Shown piece by piece: positions 24,905 through 38,006 of a stretch of 64,000 nt of DNA. Both the position numbers and the translations under genes were made by a program. Below the pieces are notes generated by a model. The model ran no database searches, had not been told where the DNA came from, and saw only the letters and a program-made list of their open reading frames with translations. The stretch's first letter is position 1. Each line of letters opens with the position of its first letter. Origin of the DNA: Pomacea canaliculata (Eukaryota > Mollusca > Gastropoda > Architaenioglossa > Ampullariidae). The stretch lies in NCBI RefSeq assembly GCF_003073045.1, contig NC_037594.1, positions 31,422,737 to 31,486,736 of the forward strand. Reading direction: 5' to 3'.

Positions 24905-27843
24905 CAATGTTTCGCACTTTTTGCATGTCCCCACTGCACTGCACGTGTGTACATTTTCCAAGTTAATTTGGAGGGAGTTGAGGGGATAGAAGAATGTTTC
25001 TTCCTGGTGTCCAGCTCAATTAGTCCATGTTCGTTGCCCAGACCCTAATTGCTTCAGGACCGAGCTGTCGGCATCCTCCCGCTTGTCTTCCTCCACGTGG
25101 GAGGCGCCATGTACGACTAATCATATCATGGAGCTGTGTTGTTTACTCGATGTGTCTTGTGCAGCTTGGCATGAGGGAACTAATCACAGGGTTGTTATTA
25201 AAATCAGGGATTTGTGTCTGCTCTGAAGACTCTGTAGTTCTGTGAGCTCTGGGCCTGACGTAAGGGAAGCCATAGCATCGTCTTCAAAATGGACCTGCAT
25301 CCCTGTCAAGCTTCTCTCGCCTTCATATAACTTCATGTGAAAGAAAAAAAAAACAAACAAACGGTATCAATAGATATTTTCTTTAAACTTACCAAATATA
25401 ACTTCCTTACTGAGATTCTGTTTACCGTTTCATGATACTAGATGATTAAAGCGGACAACGAGAAAGAATTTAATTTATTTATAGAAGAGGCCTTTGGACT
25501 ATTTCAGAAGGAGGTGGGGTGCAGAATGTACAGACAGACAAAAAGAGTGTAAGAGAGTAAGATGACAGGACAAAGAAAGAGAAAAACTAGAGGAAACGGC
25601 GAAGAAAAATAAAAGAATTAAGGAAAGGAAGGGTTTCAGTTATAATTATTTGTCCGAGTCCTAAAGTAACCGTTCCCTCCTGAATTAATGTCTTTATTCA
25701 AGCCATACAGGACACAGTGTACGTGGTTCACACATTTCCCTGTAACAGACACTCTGAGAACAGAGTGATGTGCTTAGCGGTAATTAATTGTCTGTGCATG
25801 TTTATTTGTTTTCGCTTGCTTGCTTCTCTTTTTGTGGTGTACTTAACGGCAGAAACGACTTGGGAGAAACTGTTGAGGATGCAGGCTGCTAGATACAACA
25901 ATGTCACGCCTTGTGGCTCAGTAAACAACATCCAGCATTCTGCTCACCCAAAGTCTCCCCCTGGAACGAGAAACAGCCTCTTGCCGTGCATTTAACATTG
26001 CATTGCAGAGAGTTGTCTACCCTGAGCTTTTTTTGCCTCCCTTGCTCTCCGCAGCAAACATCGATTCTCCGCTTTATCGCTTTAGGAACGCTCGCCCCGT
26101 AATCTGTCTGCTCTTGTCCTATCCATTCTCATCGACTGACGATCAGAATGGCGAGGACGATGAGAGCCTGGTGGTGTCTGGTGCCGGGGAGCAGGTTGCT
26201 GGCGGCTACAGATGGCGGCGCGGAGGATGTGGTGTCCGGGCTCACCGGAGCGTGAAGTGTCGGTGTAATGCCAGAGGGCAATCCAGTCAGGTCGTTGAAC
26301 CGAGTGCAGGGGAGGGCTACCCTCCACAGGCGCAGACAGGCGGAGGTCTTCAGTGCCACCCGCCATGCAATGCGACTCACGAAGTTGCTAGAAAGTTTTC
26401 ACACAACATATTTTATACAGATATAGACAAACATATATCACACTTTGTTGTGTGTATATATACATATATGCGAGTATTGAATGTGTGTGGGCATCACTGA
26501 CTACCGCCTGACTACACTAGTGGAGCAGCGATGAATAGCATCTTCCTTCCTTCCAGCCTCGTCCTCGCGTAGTCTGCACGAGAGATGCCGGAGTCGCTGA
26601 GGTAAGATTAGCATCACATCAATAGACAGGAAGGAAGGAATGGGGAGAAGGGGAATTATTTATACAGTCATACAGCATAATAAGTATTATGGGAAGAGTT
26701 CAGTGGTGGCTGCCCGGCTGTGTGCATGCTGACTCACCCACTCACTCACTCTACTCACCACAACCATCTCACTTTCATGCGGTCAGCAGGACAAACTTAA
26801 TATGCTTGGGACCTGGAGTTTGGTCAAAATGGCCAAGAAAATAGGAGGCGATTGAATACTGGTCATCAGTGAACCTTTTACAGCAATTGCCCTATGCTGG
26901 TTCCACTTCTTTCAAAATGCCGGCAACATCCCTATATGCGGATGAAAAAAAAAATACTCCAGACGAACTGGAGCCTGGCAAACAGTTCCTCCGCTGACAA
27001 TGAAAAGCCCAAGATGCGACTCAAAAGGGTAGAATGAAGAAGCGGAAATAGAAAGAAGGGAAGAAGGAATTCAAGCTGAACTCTGTGGATGACTAGAGCC
27101 TTCCATTTGCAAGGGAAAAAAACAGAAAACATTCTTTTACGGCCTGCGGCTGAATTCTTCTACTCTTCACATACACTTGGTCTTGAACTGGAGAAAGTTT
27201 CAAAGTGTTGTGTCTTTAAACAAGTAAAAAAATCAACTTTATTCAAATCTTATGACATATTCAATCATTTGTTCTCCTGAAACTCTTAAAAACGGTTAGT
27301 GTGCATTAAAGTCAACGACATTCCCTTACTGACAGGGTTTAGGGCACTACATTGCTAAGATGATAGTAAAAACAGAAGATCCATTTCAGTCACTGAACAA
27401 TGTTAAAAGCTTTAATTAACGAATGGATTTCGGTTTCACTTGCTAAAATATCGTTTAAAAAACCTTCAGAAATACTGAGTTTGGAGAGACTGTCAAGTGA
27501 GAGACAGAAGGAAGGAAAGGAAGGAAAGGACCAATGAGAGAGAGAGAGGGAGGGGCAGAGCATGATGATGACGATGTTTGTGTTTAGCTATTCAGGTTGT
27601 CTCTGACAGGTCTCACCGTTTAGCCTTTCCATCGCCCTGTCGTCTGACAAATTCTGTGTCGGCTCCTTGTGTTTATGCGGAGCCTGGCCTCGGGGTGGAG
27701 TTGATGGCCAAACTCTCGAGAGCGAGGGGCGAGACTGCCCTTTGATCACAGGGTGCGCCGCACCAAAGCTTGCACCCGACCTTCCCTCCCGGTGGCGACT
27801 GATTACATTCATGACCGGCTTGTCTTCTCTTGTTCTGCCTCAG

Positions 27844-27856
27844 CCGCCAGAGGGCG
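27844..27856 (+). promoter_or_regulatory. CTCF-like motif
   Basis: CCGCCAGAGGGCG matches the 13-base animal CTCF core CCASYAGRKGGCR at all but the third position, counting from its leading CC. CTCF exists in bilaterians including molluscs, but binding here is conjecture. Confidence 0.25.
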
Positions 27857-29129
27857 TGCAGGAAGTAACTTTTGAAAACATCTAATCCCTTCTCCAGTTA
27901 TCCGCATAATTCATCTCTTACCCTCCTACAGAGCCCCTAATGCCCGGACTAAGAGCCTTGCACCTCGGTTAATTTGGTCTCAAAGTAGTTTGTAAGTTTG
28001 AATCTCAGCGAACCTCTTAAGGGGATTTTTTTCTTTCTTTTTATTTTTCTTTCACTTTTATCGTGTTACACCCGACAGTACGAGCCCTGTGGTGGCATGC
28101 ACGTGCACCACAAAGACGTTGGTTTGACTGTTCGCTCGCGTGCATGCTCGTTCACACCCGTTTCAAGTATTCAAATTTTCGGACTAATATGCGGTGAAGA
28201 CTTATTTAGATTGTCAACACACACAAACACACACCCAATCACACAAACCACACACACACATGCAATCACACAATCACACACATGGACGTCCATCATCCAG
28301 GGTAGGAAACTACACGCGGGGTGTCGTTGCCATGTGTTTCGGAGGTGGATTCCCAGCATCCTCGCTCGCCTCTCATCTTGCTGGCTGCTGCAGGCAGGAA
28401 GAGAGTCCGCCCTCGCCTTCCTGACGAAAGTGGAGCCTGGATGCAAGGATCTCCTTTGTCGGAAGGTCGTCTGCAGCTTCCCACGCCGACCTGAGGAGAG
28501 AAGCAGTCATGGAGGGAGCTGCTAATTACAGGGCTAACCTGACACCGACTGTGCATCTCAAGTACATGATCTTATCTCCTCCTTTACTCCCGACTCTTAG
28601 AAACAGCTCCAAAGAATCTTCTACCCCTCACTGCTACCCCTCCACCCACAAAAAAATCTTAAATGACTGTTTTAGCTGAGGAACACACTAATCATAGACT
28701 GCTTGAGATTTATTTTGCAAGTTTCTTATAGTTTTTTGTTTGTTTGGTTTTTTTTTTTTTGTTTTTTTTTTTTCCTTTTTACATTCTGCCAAAGCATGTC
28801 AAAACTGGAAACTAATCTTTAAAGTCTTTGATACAAACTGCTTCCCCCGAGGCTTCAGGCTTGTCGAATTATTTGTTCGTAGAGGTTTATCTTTGAGACA
28901 CCTGACTGTTACTCTTTACATCAGAACCTGTCAGTCCATTGTGATCTTTGTACAACAGTCAAGAAAAGTCAATTTATTTCTGGACATAGGTGTAACAAAA
29001 TTGTTTTTGCCAGATTTAGGAACTACCCAACAAATATTGGGAATTCTTTCAAGAATTTTCTGGGCGGTCCACGGACGAGGTTGATTTCCTGTTTATGAAC
29101 CCTTCTTACATATTGTTCGTTCCTTCTTC

Positions 29130-29340
29130 CTCATTCCTTCAAGCAAACCTGATGGACTTGCTGGTCCAGATGATGTTCACCCTGGCCATTACTGCGGTCT
29201 TGATGAGGATGTCTGCCGTACAGCTGCCATCTTCAGAAAGGATGGCTTTGATGTCTTCAAGTACTTGAAGATATTCAGCTCCTTAATGAAGCTCCACTCT
29301 GTCGGCGTGTCTGCTCTTCTGTAGACATTGATGTTGACAA
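29130..29340 (-). mobile_element. Non-LTR retrotransposon reverse-transcriptase relic
   Basis: On the minus strand a frame reads ILSEDGSCTADILIKTAVMAR and then VNIIWTSKSIRFA before a stop. This is the segment after the RT thumb common in RTE-like and related LINEs (consensus of the form KYLGA-LSEDG, then T-EI-IRIA-A-A-AMARL, then W-S-SI). Only this fragment is preserved; no endonuclease or catalytic FADD motif is present. Confidence 0.6.
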
Positions 29341-29589
29341 CGACTTTCTCTTGTCAGTGCTGGTCTTCAGTCACTGGATGTGTACTTGCATTGTCCGTTA
29401 GTATGTTGGGAGGGTCTTGCAGCTTCTTGTTGTTGTCTGCAAGTCTGTGTGTGTGGCATGTTCTTTCATGGATGTCTGGATTCATAAAACGTGGTAGGAG
29501 TATGTTAGTGCGATTGTTCGCGCGTTCATATGAGACCTCACTACACGTAAAACATTCAGTGAGTGAGTGAGACTGAGCTCACACGTGCA

Positions 29590-30060
29590 CTGTGCTCTCC
29601 TCCACACGCACAGTCTCGCACCTCAAAGCCACTTTCACAGCCCGAAGTACCCGGCAGCTCCGCGTTCTCATAACAGGAAGCCAGTGGGCCGGGAAGGCAT
29701 GCGCACTCCCGTCAGCCTCGCTCGTGACGCCCCAGGTTTACACGCGGGTTACGTCGGAGCGCGTGCACCCCGAATTAACTTCCCGCTCCGTCGGAGAAGA
29801 ATTCCACCCACCCAGCCACCTCCCGGCGCTGGCGGCGTGTCTCCGTGCGCGTCATGCCCAAAGCTGTCAAACATCAGCAGCATGCTGCAACAACCGCACC
29901 GACTCGCCCCGCGGCGGCGACGTTATCTTGTCATCATGGCGGCTGAAGACGACGTCGACGGCCGTTGCAGAGCAACTGGATGTGGCAGGCGGACTCCGCC
30001 GGCGGCGCCAACAACGGCTCGTCCCACAGTTAGGTTAGCACAGGCGCACGTTGCCTACCT
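29590..30060. promoter_or_regulatory. CpG-rich block, possible promoter island
   Basis: CpG-dense, G+C-rich sequence stands out against neighbours. It contains a half NRF1-like GCATGCGCA (about 29,698) and an ATGGCGGC start-like context (about 29,936). A long ORF crosses it on the plus strand and another overlaps it in a second frame, as expected where stops are rare. No protein domain is visible, so I call it an island with unknown associated gene, not a CDS. Confidence 0.35.
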
Positions 30061-30771
30061 TACACCTACACTCCTACAACAGCCACAGCGGGAGACAAGC
30101 CAGGCTGGCATACCTCCCTCCTTATATCCCTCCAATCTCCACCCAATAGGACTTGCTGTACAACGTGTTTGGCACTGGTATTCAGAGTTCAGAGGGAGCC
30201 AGCTTTGTCCAGCTGTTACAAAATTTACAACTATTTGTTATAATTTTTAATTGTGTTCATTTCTTTTTTCTCAAAAGTGTTTAAAAAAAACACGAACAAT
30301 TATCTTTATGACCAAGAATGTGTATTTAATGAATGAACACCATTGTATTCCTCTAAAAACAGTTTCGGTGTAAGTCACCCAAAGTCACTGCACGTCTATT
30401 GCTGGAATCATCTGAATTCATTAAAATGTTGACTAACTTTTTCTACAGATGATGAAATTACAATTAAATTCAGTAGTCTGGCTGACTGTCACGTGTGTCA
30501 CGAGACAGAAAGAAGAACAATCACCATAAAGCTATGAAACTCATTACAAGACTTCATTTGTCTTTCATAATTAGTTTAACAGTTAAACCTGTGCGCTCGC
30601 CATTTCTATGTGTACGTTACTGTGTGATCGAAGAAAAGATAACTCCAGAATCGAAGGTTCATTGAGGTTCTGATGTGAAGGGAATGCGGACTGGACAAAT
30701 GAGTTCTTGAAATATTCAAAAGTCCTTTGGCGATGAGAGGAAAGCGCCATTAGTGTGGAGAGAGCGGTGAC

Positions 30772-30832
30772 TGGGTGGGCAGGGTGGCAGGGTGGCAGGG
30801 TGGGCAGGGTGGGCAGGGTGGCAGGGTGGGCC
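30772..30832. repeat. G-rich minisatellite, units gggtggca / gggtgggca
   Basis: Seven or so 8-9-bp units in a row, each with a run of three or more G on the plus strand. The strand could form a G-quadruplex. Confidence 0.85.
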
Positions 30833-33809
30833 TGTGGTTACTTTGCTCCACTATTATCCCAGATTTCCTCGTGCCCTGCGTAAATCTCTCTCAGAAAATC
30901 CCGGAGCTTTGTCTTCATACTCCTCGGAAGGTCAGCTCCACAAAGCACGCGGCGAGCTTCTCCCCGACTCCGATATCCACCGGCTTATACCCGGGTCTGT
31001 GTGGGGTGGATGGTGGAGGGAAATAATGGCCACACGTCTGAGGTAGGTCTTCACGACGCAAAAAAGCCACAAAAAGCTGAAGAGAAGAAGTTAGGCTTAT
31101 AGACATCCATTATCCCTGCACGAGTCTCGTGTACTACACCCTATGGTGGACACACGGCAGGCAAAGGTTGACGTGGCAACAGGAAGTGGTAAATCACATG
31201 GATTAGGGGCTGATATTAAGACTAATGCACCTCAAGTTTGAAATCTCAAGGTTTATGGGTTGACAGTCTGATCCGCTTCTTTTTTTGTGAGTCACTCAGT
31301 TCAGAAGATGGTGTTAAGGTTATACTACATCTTTCTTTCTTCGTGTCTCTGAGTGTGTCTGTGTGTCTGTCTGTGTGTCTGTATGTGTGTTTGTGTGTGT
31401 GTTTAAACGTGTGTGCATCCTTATTCTCTAATGATGTATTGTGGGGTGCAGTCCTTGCCTTGTTGCAGTGGGCAGATGACTGCTGCTCGTCACGTGACAG
31501 ACCTAGCCTGTCTCTAGTCTCACCTATCAATAATACAATGTGCCTGTCTGGCAGGCCCCGAGACGGCTGGCTGGCTGCATGGAATGGCAGCACCAATGCC
31601 TTGGATCGCTTCTCCGGCACCGCGTGGCCTGTGTTCTACACAATGGCGCGGGTATCAGCTGACATACGGGTGCACGCGGGGTGCAGTCAGTACAATGATC
31701 TGCGCATGCGTAAACTCCCGGCCTTTGTTGGCAGTGGAGGGGGAGGGAGGATCCTTGATGTTACCATCTCAAGCTGTCCTACCTTTTTTGACTGGCATCA
31801 GTCCTCCTGTCATAGTCTGCTCACTAAAATTAGCATCTTGATGACAACATCTCCAGCTGTTGCTTGGGTGTAGATGATGGTCTTTCATCGCCAAATGTCA
31901 GACTGAAGTGTTTTATACCAGAAAAGTATTTTTGTTTCATCACTACTACAGAACTGCGAGTATTTTACTTGACACAGAAACCTTCTTAGTAAGATAATAC
32001 CATTTTATGTTTGAAATGTATATGTTGTGTCAATGTTGTAGTAGTAGAAGAAACGTTAGATGAAATGCTAAAGACTCAAATGAGAAAATGTTGGATGATA
32101 CCCATCATTCTTGGAACAAAGAACAACATGTCAACGACAGCTCAGCTCAGAAATAATTCCGTTACAGAATCTGTTGTCAGTTTATTCTGCCCTAGCTTTT
32201 ACTGCGATAACTACTGTTACAAGGTTACACCATCTGAAATGTTACAACACAATTTTGTAGAAAATTCTGTCATCTGATTTTCCTCTTTGATTTTACGATT
32301 TAATTGGGGCCACAATTGTGAGGTGTCTTCACGATGCAAACAGAAAGTTGACAGGTCGGAGGTCATTCACGTATGCCCCATTGCAGATTACTTGCATTCA
32401 CCTGTATACTGCTGAACATTACTTGCATGACCTTTCTTCTCTAGAATGTTTAACAAGGATAAAAAGGTTTTAGAAGTAGTGACTTAATTACAGAACCTGA
32501 CACTTGGTCCAGACGGTGGTCCACTATATCGTGTTGCATGGTTCATTCTAGAATCCAGAGGCTAACAGTGATGGAGGTTTTGCTTCCCCTGCTTCTTCAT
32601 CCTGTTCACCCTTTAATATTTTTATTTCTTGTAGTTAATATTTCACTATTTTTCTCTCTCTCTCTCGAGATCTATCGTCCATTCTATTACATTGCCATAA
32701 AAGACAACTCCTGCCATCAGCAGCTGTCACACTGTGAATCAACTCATTCGGAAGCCTAAGGTCGTACAAGCACTCATGCATGCACCCGCATACACACACA
32801 CGCACGCACGCACGCACTCACGCACACATACCCACACACGCAGACCCTGTACCCGTCACGAACAAGACGCAGCTCACCAGGGTGCGCTCGTGTTCCGCCG
32901 TAATTTTCCGCAAAGTGCTCTAAGGTGGCAGCACGGAATGCAAAGCGTCGCTATTCAAGATGAAAGAAGCTTCATCTGTCATCGACGAGGCATTCTTACC
33001 CCTCCACCTACCACCTCGGCAATGTCAAAAGGCCACGACTGACATTTGGAGAAGTTAGAGCCGCAGCCCCGGCACACATACATCCACAGAAGTGAAAGAC
33101 AGAGCGGGGGAAAAAACGGACAAGACTCGGAGGTGAATGGCGTACACCGTCCACAAGCGACAACATAAATCATCTATCAAGTCGTCAGAAGAGACAACGC
33201 ACTTGTGTCGGTCTCTCATCCGTGAAGGAATTCCTGTTACCGCCATCGTCAAGCAATAATGTATAATCACTGCTTACAACGGAAATTCTGTGTTTGGACA
33301 GACAGTAAATTGTCGGCATAGATGGCGGCCAGGAAACCGCAAGATCACAGGAACTGCAAATCAGCGGAATGATGTGTTGATAAGACAACACTTGCCCCCA
33401 AAAATCGTTTCTACACAGAAGAAGAAATAGCGTTCGTCACACCTAATGGTCACGTGGTAGTCACATTGTTGCCACGATATTCGCGAGAATGAGAACTCTA
33501 GTATTCACACGGTCCTGTAATTGGAAACAAACCTTCGAGGTTTGTTGCTAATCTAAAGGTTTCTGTTTGAGCCACGACTGTGGCTAATGAGGGCTTGCTA
33601 GCTACACCGAGCAGAGGACAAGTAAACCCCGGGGTATCCATGCACCCCTGGCTCATGTAGACGCCCCCACGGTGGTTCTCGCCCACATTGAGGGCTCCCC
33701 CCTGACTTCTCATTGTGTGCCTCATTATATTTTTAATTGAACACTTAAGACCTCGTTTGCTTATCAACCGTTAGCAGTCATAATTACTGGTTCTCTTGCC
33801 TCGCAGCCA
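30833..33809. other. No gene supported; (TG)n and (CA/CGCA)n tracts
   Basis: Simple repeats at 31,353-31,404 (TG/TGTC) and 32,790-32,842 (CA and CGCA). ORFs around 31,240-31,870 have no recognisable domain and are partly built on the repeats. Confidence 0.45.
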
Positions 33810-33944
33810 ATGGCCGGCATTACCGTGAAGAACATTAACTTTGCCAGCGAGTACATTTTTAAGAAGTTTGCCCCGAGAGGCAACCTTGGCGCTAATTGTC
33901 TTCAGTTTCCAGCTGATGATGGACTTTCAAATTGGTTGCACTAA
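33810..33944 (+). CDS. Possible small exon or short peptide of 44 codons
   Basis: A strong 3' splice site (ttctcttgcctcgcag) ends at 33,806, followed within four bases by ATG and 44 codons of ordinary protein composition (ITVKNINFASEYIFKKFAPRG) to a TAA at 33,942-33,944. I do not recognise it, and no partner exon is evident. A chance ORF is quite possible. Confidence 0.22.
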   Translation: MAGITVKNINFASEYIFKKFAPRGNLGANCLQFPADDGLSNWLH

Positions 33945-36900
33945 TGGCTTGAGGGTCTGTCCTCTTTTTCATCCTGGTGTTAATCTGTTTCCTTATTCTC
34001 AACGATCATCTTTAGCGTAGAATAGAAATTTCGCCTGTACTCCTAGAGAAAAAGAAAGAGAACAGACAAACGGAAACAGCTATAGAAACATAGGGGAAGG
34101 GGACGAGATGGAGAATGAGAGACTCACAGGGTAGACAGACAGGCAGGAGGCAGGGAATTGTTATCACTGCATCCACCCTGGTCACGTTTCCCAAAGCCGC
34201 TGGTTGCCCAGCAAGGGACCAGATCGTCTCCGCGGGTACTGGATGTGTGCAAACACAGAAAAGGGGGGAATAATGGTCTGAGACAACCTACACAATTGCT
34301 GATTCCCCAGAAGCTATTGTTTACCCTCTGGTTCCTCTCCCTCTCCTCATCTCCCCAGGAGATGGCAAGAGAGGGGCGGTGGAGCCGTCCACACAGCGCT
34401 GCATGTGCACTGACCAGGAATTCTGGCATTTGTGCCTGATAAACATGTTTACACATGAAATCGTGTTTCCAGATCATGTGCAGGCGTGGCTAATTTTACC
34501 TCGTGCGGTTTTCTCCATCAAGTTGTTGGAAGGAGGGAGGACCACTAACCATGTGGCCAAACTAATCCCAGTGTTGGCCACGGTGTACCACACACGACGA
34601 CAGGAAAACATTCACACAACTCCGCATTGCCCACAACCCTGAAAGTATCACAGAAGGAGATAAAAAATGATCCCCGCAAAGTTCCTATAAAAAAACTTAG
34701 ACAGATCAACAAAATTTGATTACAGAATAGTTTGGATGGTGAGAAAACACACTTGACGGAAACGTACACTGTGTCAACAACCCTCCCAAACAGGGGGGTC
34801 CGCAGACTCCAGTATTCCAGCCTTTTTCCCTCGTAATTATGCAGAAACAGGTGTAAAGAAGCAGCCTGGCAGGAGGGTGTGGGTGAGTGTGGGGTAGATG
34901 GGACCTGTGGTATCAGATTTTGAGATCCTTGTGTACACTAACCCAGTGTCCAGGAGGGAGAGGGACGTAGGGGCTCAGATGCTTCAGTCCGCAATCTTCA
35001 CTTCTGCTGGTGGACAGATTGAATAATTGGAAAAGAATAGGCTGTCAGAATATGTTGGCTCTTGTTTGTGTGACTTTGAGTTTGTGTTAGTGGCAGTTGT
35101 TCATGTGTGTCAAAAGAATTTTTTTGTTTTGTTTTTGTTTGGGAGTGGTGGGAGAAGGGTTTCGTGTGCGCGTGCGATTGAATTCCAAGCTTCTGACTTT
35201 CCTGAGACTGACTCGATCCAACTTTTAACTGTCTAGATATTTCATGTTGTCTCGGTATCTCAGTATGTCTCAGCATTTATATCTAGGTGTTTATAACTAG
35301 AGTTGGTATATCAGTATCTCTAGCTATCTCAGTATATTCATTTCGTCCTGTCTTCATGTCTCCGTATCTGTAACTTGAAGCAGTCGACTTTAGACGATGA
35401 TTCTCGCAACAACCTCTAAAACTTTTCTTACTTTACCGGCGCCATCTTCTGGCCAATATATTTTACAATTTCTTGCTCATGTGGGAGCTGAATGCCGAGA
35501 GCACCAAACCCAAAGGCACGAGTCGCTTGTACTCTCGGGGCGGCGGTGGTGTGTGGGACTAAGAAAATGTTTGTGGTGAGAGATTGATTCTGACGGCCAA
35601 AGCTCTTCTGGCTTATTACATCCTTCAGCCTACAGCATCAGAGGATCGATCCTCTGTACATTGTGGATTGTGACCATTTCGTCTGGGTTGATGGCATTTC
35701 CCTCACGTAAGGACCAGGGAGTTGGTGGGATCAGCAACAGCTTATTGTCTGCCCTTCTCTTCAGTGAAGGTCTGCTCACACCCGTCCACCCTTCACACTA
35801 CTCGCGTATAATGCAGCTGAGTGAAGTGCCTTGGTGGACAGTACTTTAGCCATATTTTGTACTGGAGTTGGAGTGGTCCCAAGTCCTGTAAGTGACAAAA
35901 TCATCTTTAACATACTCAAGTTAATTCAAAACCTAATCTACCAAGCTATGTCAAACACAAACTTTGGTTTAAAATTTCATTCTATTGTCCCCTAAGATTC
36001 CTAATACCAGCTCTGATCGAATATAACCAACACTTCTGTCCTCCTCTGCCATCTGATTGGCTGTATCAAAGCTGGTGCTAGACTTTCTGTGTCCAGGGAA
36101 TAGGGGAGGGGACTGGCGTGACACGTGACTTTTGCATATTTGTGTTTTGCATATTTGTGTTAAGCCCTTGGGGAAAACATTATTCTACCTCGTTTTTTTG
36201 TAAAACCATCTTCGTGAAACGAATCGGCGCTGCTTTCACCTGTATAACAATCAGCCGGGACATTCAAGGATATTAAAAATTAAAGTGTTTGGTGCCCACC
36301 ACGAGCTTGATGTCATAAGTGCTGTCATTTGGCAGAAATAAAAATAGAGAAATAGTCAGGCCGCCTGATTGTAAGCGCATTGCTCCTATTATTAAAAGTA
36401 CCATAATAATTTATAAAATAAATTAAAAAAAGGTTTTTTAAAAACAGCTTTGGCATCTTTAAGGAATGTAAATATAAAATAAACAAATGCATTTTTCCAA
36501 TGAAATGGAAACTAAATTTTTTTGTAGAATCTTCCTTGTTTTCTTTTGCAGAAATCCTGTCGGCAGGGATATGATGGCACGGAACTGACTTTTGGCTTTG
36601 CAACGAGGTTTAAAACCTTTGCCCGAGAAGTCTTGAAAGAAAGATGTCGACAATTTGCAGGAGGCGGAGAAACATCTCTCGTGTCTTGATGAGGAGGCGA
36701 GTGGAACACAAGGTGGGGCGCCAAAGACGCCAACCGGAGAGCTTTTGATACGAAAACGTGGAGCTGTCTTTGTTTTCTTTCTCCCCAACCCGTCTGATTC
36801 TTCTTGAATTGCCAGCATTTCCTTCCCTTCCCTCTTGTGCTCGGGAGTCAGGTCTTTTTTTTTTTCTCCTTTTTTGTGGCCTGAGTTTTCTCGGAGTAGA

Positions 36901-37699
36901 ACTGGGTGAGACAAGAAGGCGGCCTGCAAAACCTAAAAACTCCTGGAGTCATGTCGTGCCAAACACGATCGTCGAGCCGCTTTGATGACAAAACGCACAT
37001 TTTAGAACTTTCAGCAGCTTTGGGGAGGGGAAAAAAAAGGCTCCACACAAAAGAGGAGCAACCCGCCAATTTTCGCCAGAACCCTGGGATGGATTAAACT
37101 CCTGGCCTTTTTAAACACTGCTCTTTTCTCATTATACCTTCTTTCAAACAGCTTTCTAATTATCTTCGCTGAATTTTCTTTTCCTTGCGGGGTACCTCTC
37201 TATAATGGACTGCAAGGATCTCGGCAACTTTAGCAGACACCAGTCTGTCCTTAGGGTGTCTTCCGGAGCACGTCGTGCGGATCTGTGTGTGCGTGTGTGC
37301 GCGCGTGAGTGCGTGCGTGTACATGCGTGTAACGGTGTATAAGTATGTAACTGTCGAAATAACTATTGACTTTCATATTTGTAGGACTTGCCCATGATGA
37401 TATTGTTATAAGGACGATTCACCTGTGTTACATGTCTGTGTGTGTGAACGAGAGAATACAAGTTCAGGGTTGATAACCGGGGGGCAGCGAGCTGTGAGTG
37501 ATTTACTATGTCTAGGGCACGAAAACTGAAAGTTAAAGCCCAGTCCTCTACTTACAGTCTTATTTTTCCTGATATATCTGTGATCTATTAGTCTGGGGGG
37601 CAGGAGTTCGGGGGAGCTTCTACCCGGTGATCTCAGAAATCGAGAGCAACAACTACTAGCAATAGTGACTCCTCTGTTTATATATTGCTAACATGACAT
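33945..37699. other. Gene-poor stretch, nothing recognised
   Basis: ORFs are short or low-complexity. A CTCF-like sequence in reverse orientation lies at 35,439-35,452 (GCGCCATCTTCTGG). No exon, RNA gene or transposon could be supported. Confidence 0.45.
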
Positions 37700-38006
37700 C
37701 TTTAGTAAGGTGTAATAATAATTACTCTACTGCCACACAAACATTTGGTAAAGTGTAAATACCACTGATCTAAGAATATGTCTAAGATGCCATTATCACT
37801 GTGCAAACAGCATGGTTAAAGTGTAGTTACCACTGCTCTTAAGGTTGTTCTTACTCAGACAAATGTCAAATATTTCACTATGTTTAGCAAAGCTGTGTAC
37901 AGGAAACAGGTGCAATTACCACTCTAACAGCATCGCTAAGGGGCAATTGCTCCCTCCTACACAGCATGCTTAGTTAAGGGTAATTACCACTGCTCCAGCA
38001 GCATGA
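37700..38006. repeat. Degenerate dispersed-tandem repeat
   Basis: A motif of the form GTGTAATTACCACTGCTC, followed in some copies by an AACAGCATG-like block, recurs about six times (near 37,709, 37,755, 37,821, 37,908, 37,940 and 37,977) at uneven 30-90-bp spacing. It looks like an old, diverged minisatellite. Confidence 0.55.

Larger units (their letters stand above)
21559..29129. other. Gene-poor stretch, no gene supported
   Basis: No ORF shows a recognisable domain. Noted within it: pyrimidine repeat at 22978-23016, ATC repeat at 24843-24904, a GC-rich stretch with long overlapping ORFs on both strands at about 26,080-26,380 (no domain recognised), GGAA-type repeats near 27,505-27,530, a CTCF-like motif at 27,844, and an imperfect (CA)n tract at 28,216-28,282. 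Confidence 0.45.

Noticed and set aside
24523..25048. ORFs with poly-Met or poly-Ile runs
   Set aside because: They are translations of the ATC microsatellite at 24,843-24,904.
26003..26500. A 165-residue plus-strand gene or overlapping minus-strand exon
   Set aside because: Both strands are open because of high G+C. No recognisable domain; the possible minus-strand splice sites do not form a complete model.
29567..30250. A 227-residue protein across the CpG-rich block
   Set aside because: No domain, composition follows G+C content, and another long frame overlaps it on the same strand. Rare stop codons in GC-rich DNA explain both.
33430..33456. Similarity of gttcgtcac-cctaa to the end of the ORF at 8,913
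   Set aside because: The match is about 23 bases with no extension on either side, so it is not convincing as a shared repeat.
36459..36929. A 156-residue minus-strand protein
   Set aside because: Lys- and Ser-rich low-complexity reading of A/T-rich sequence with no motif.
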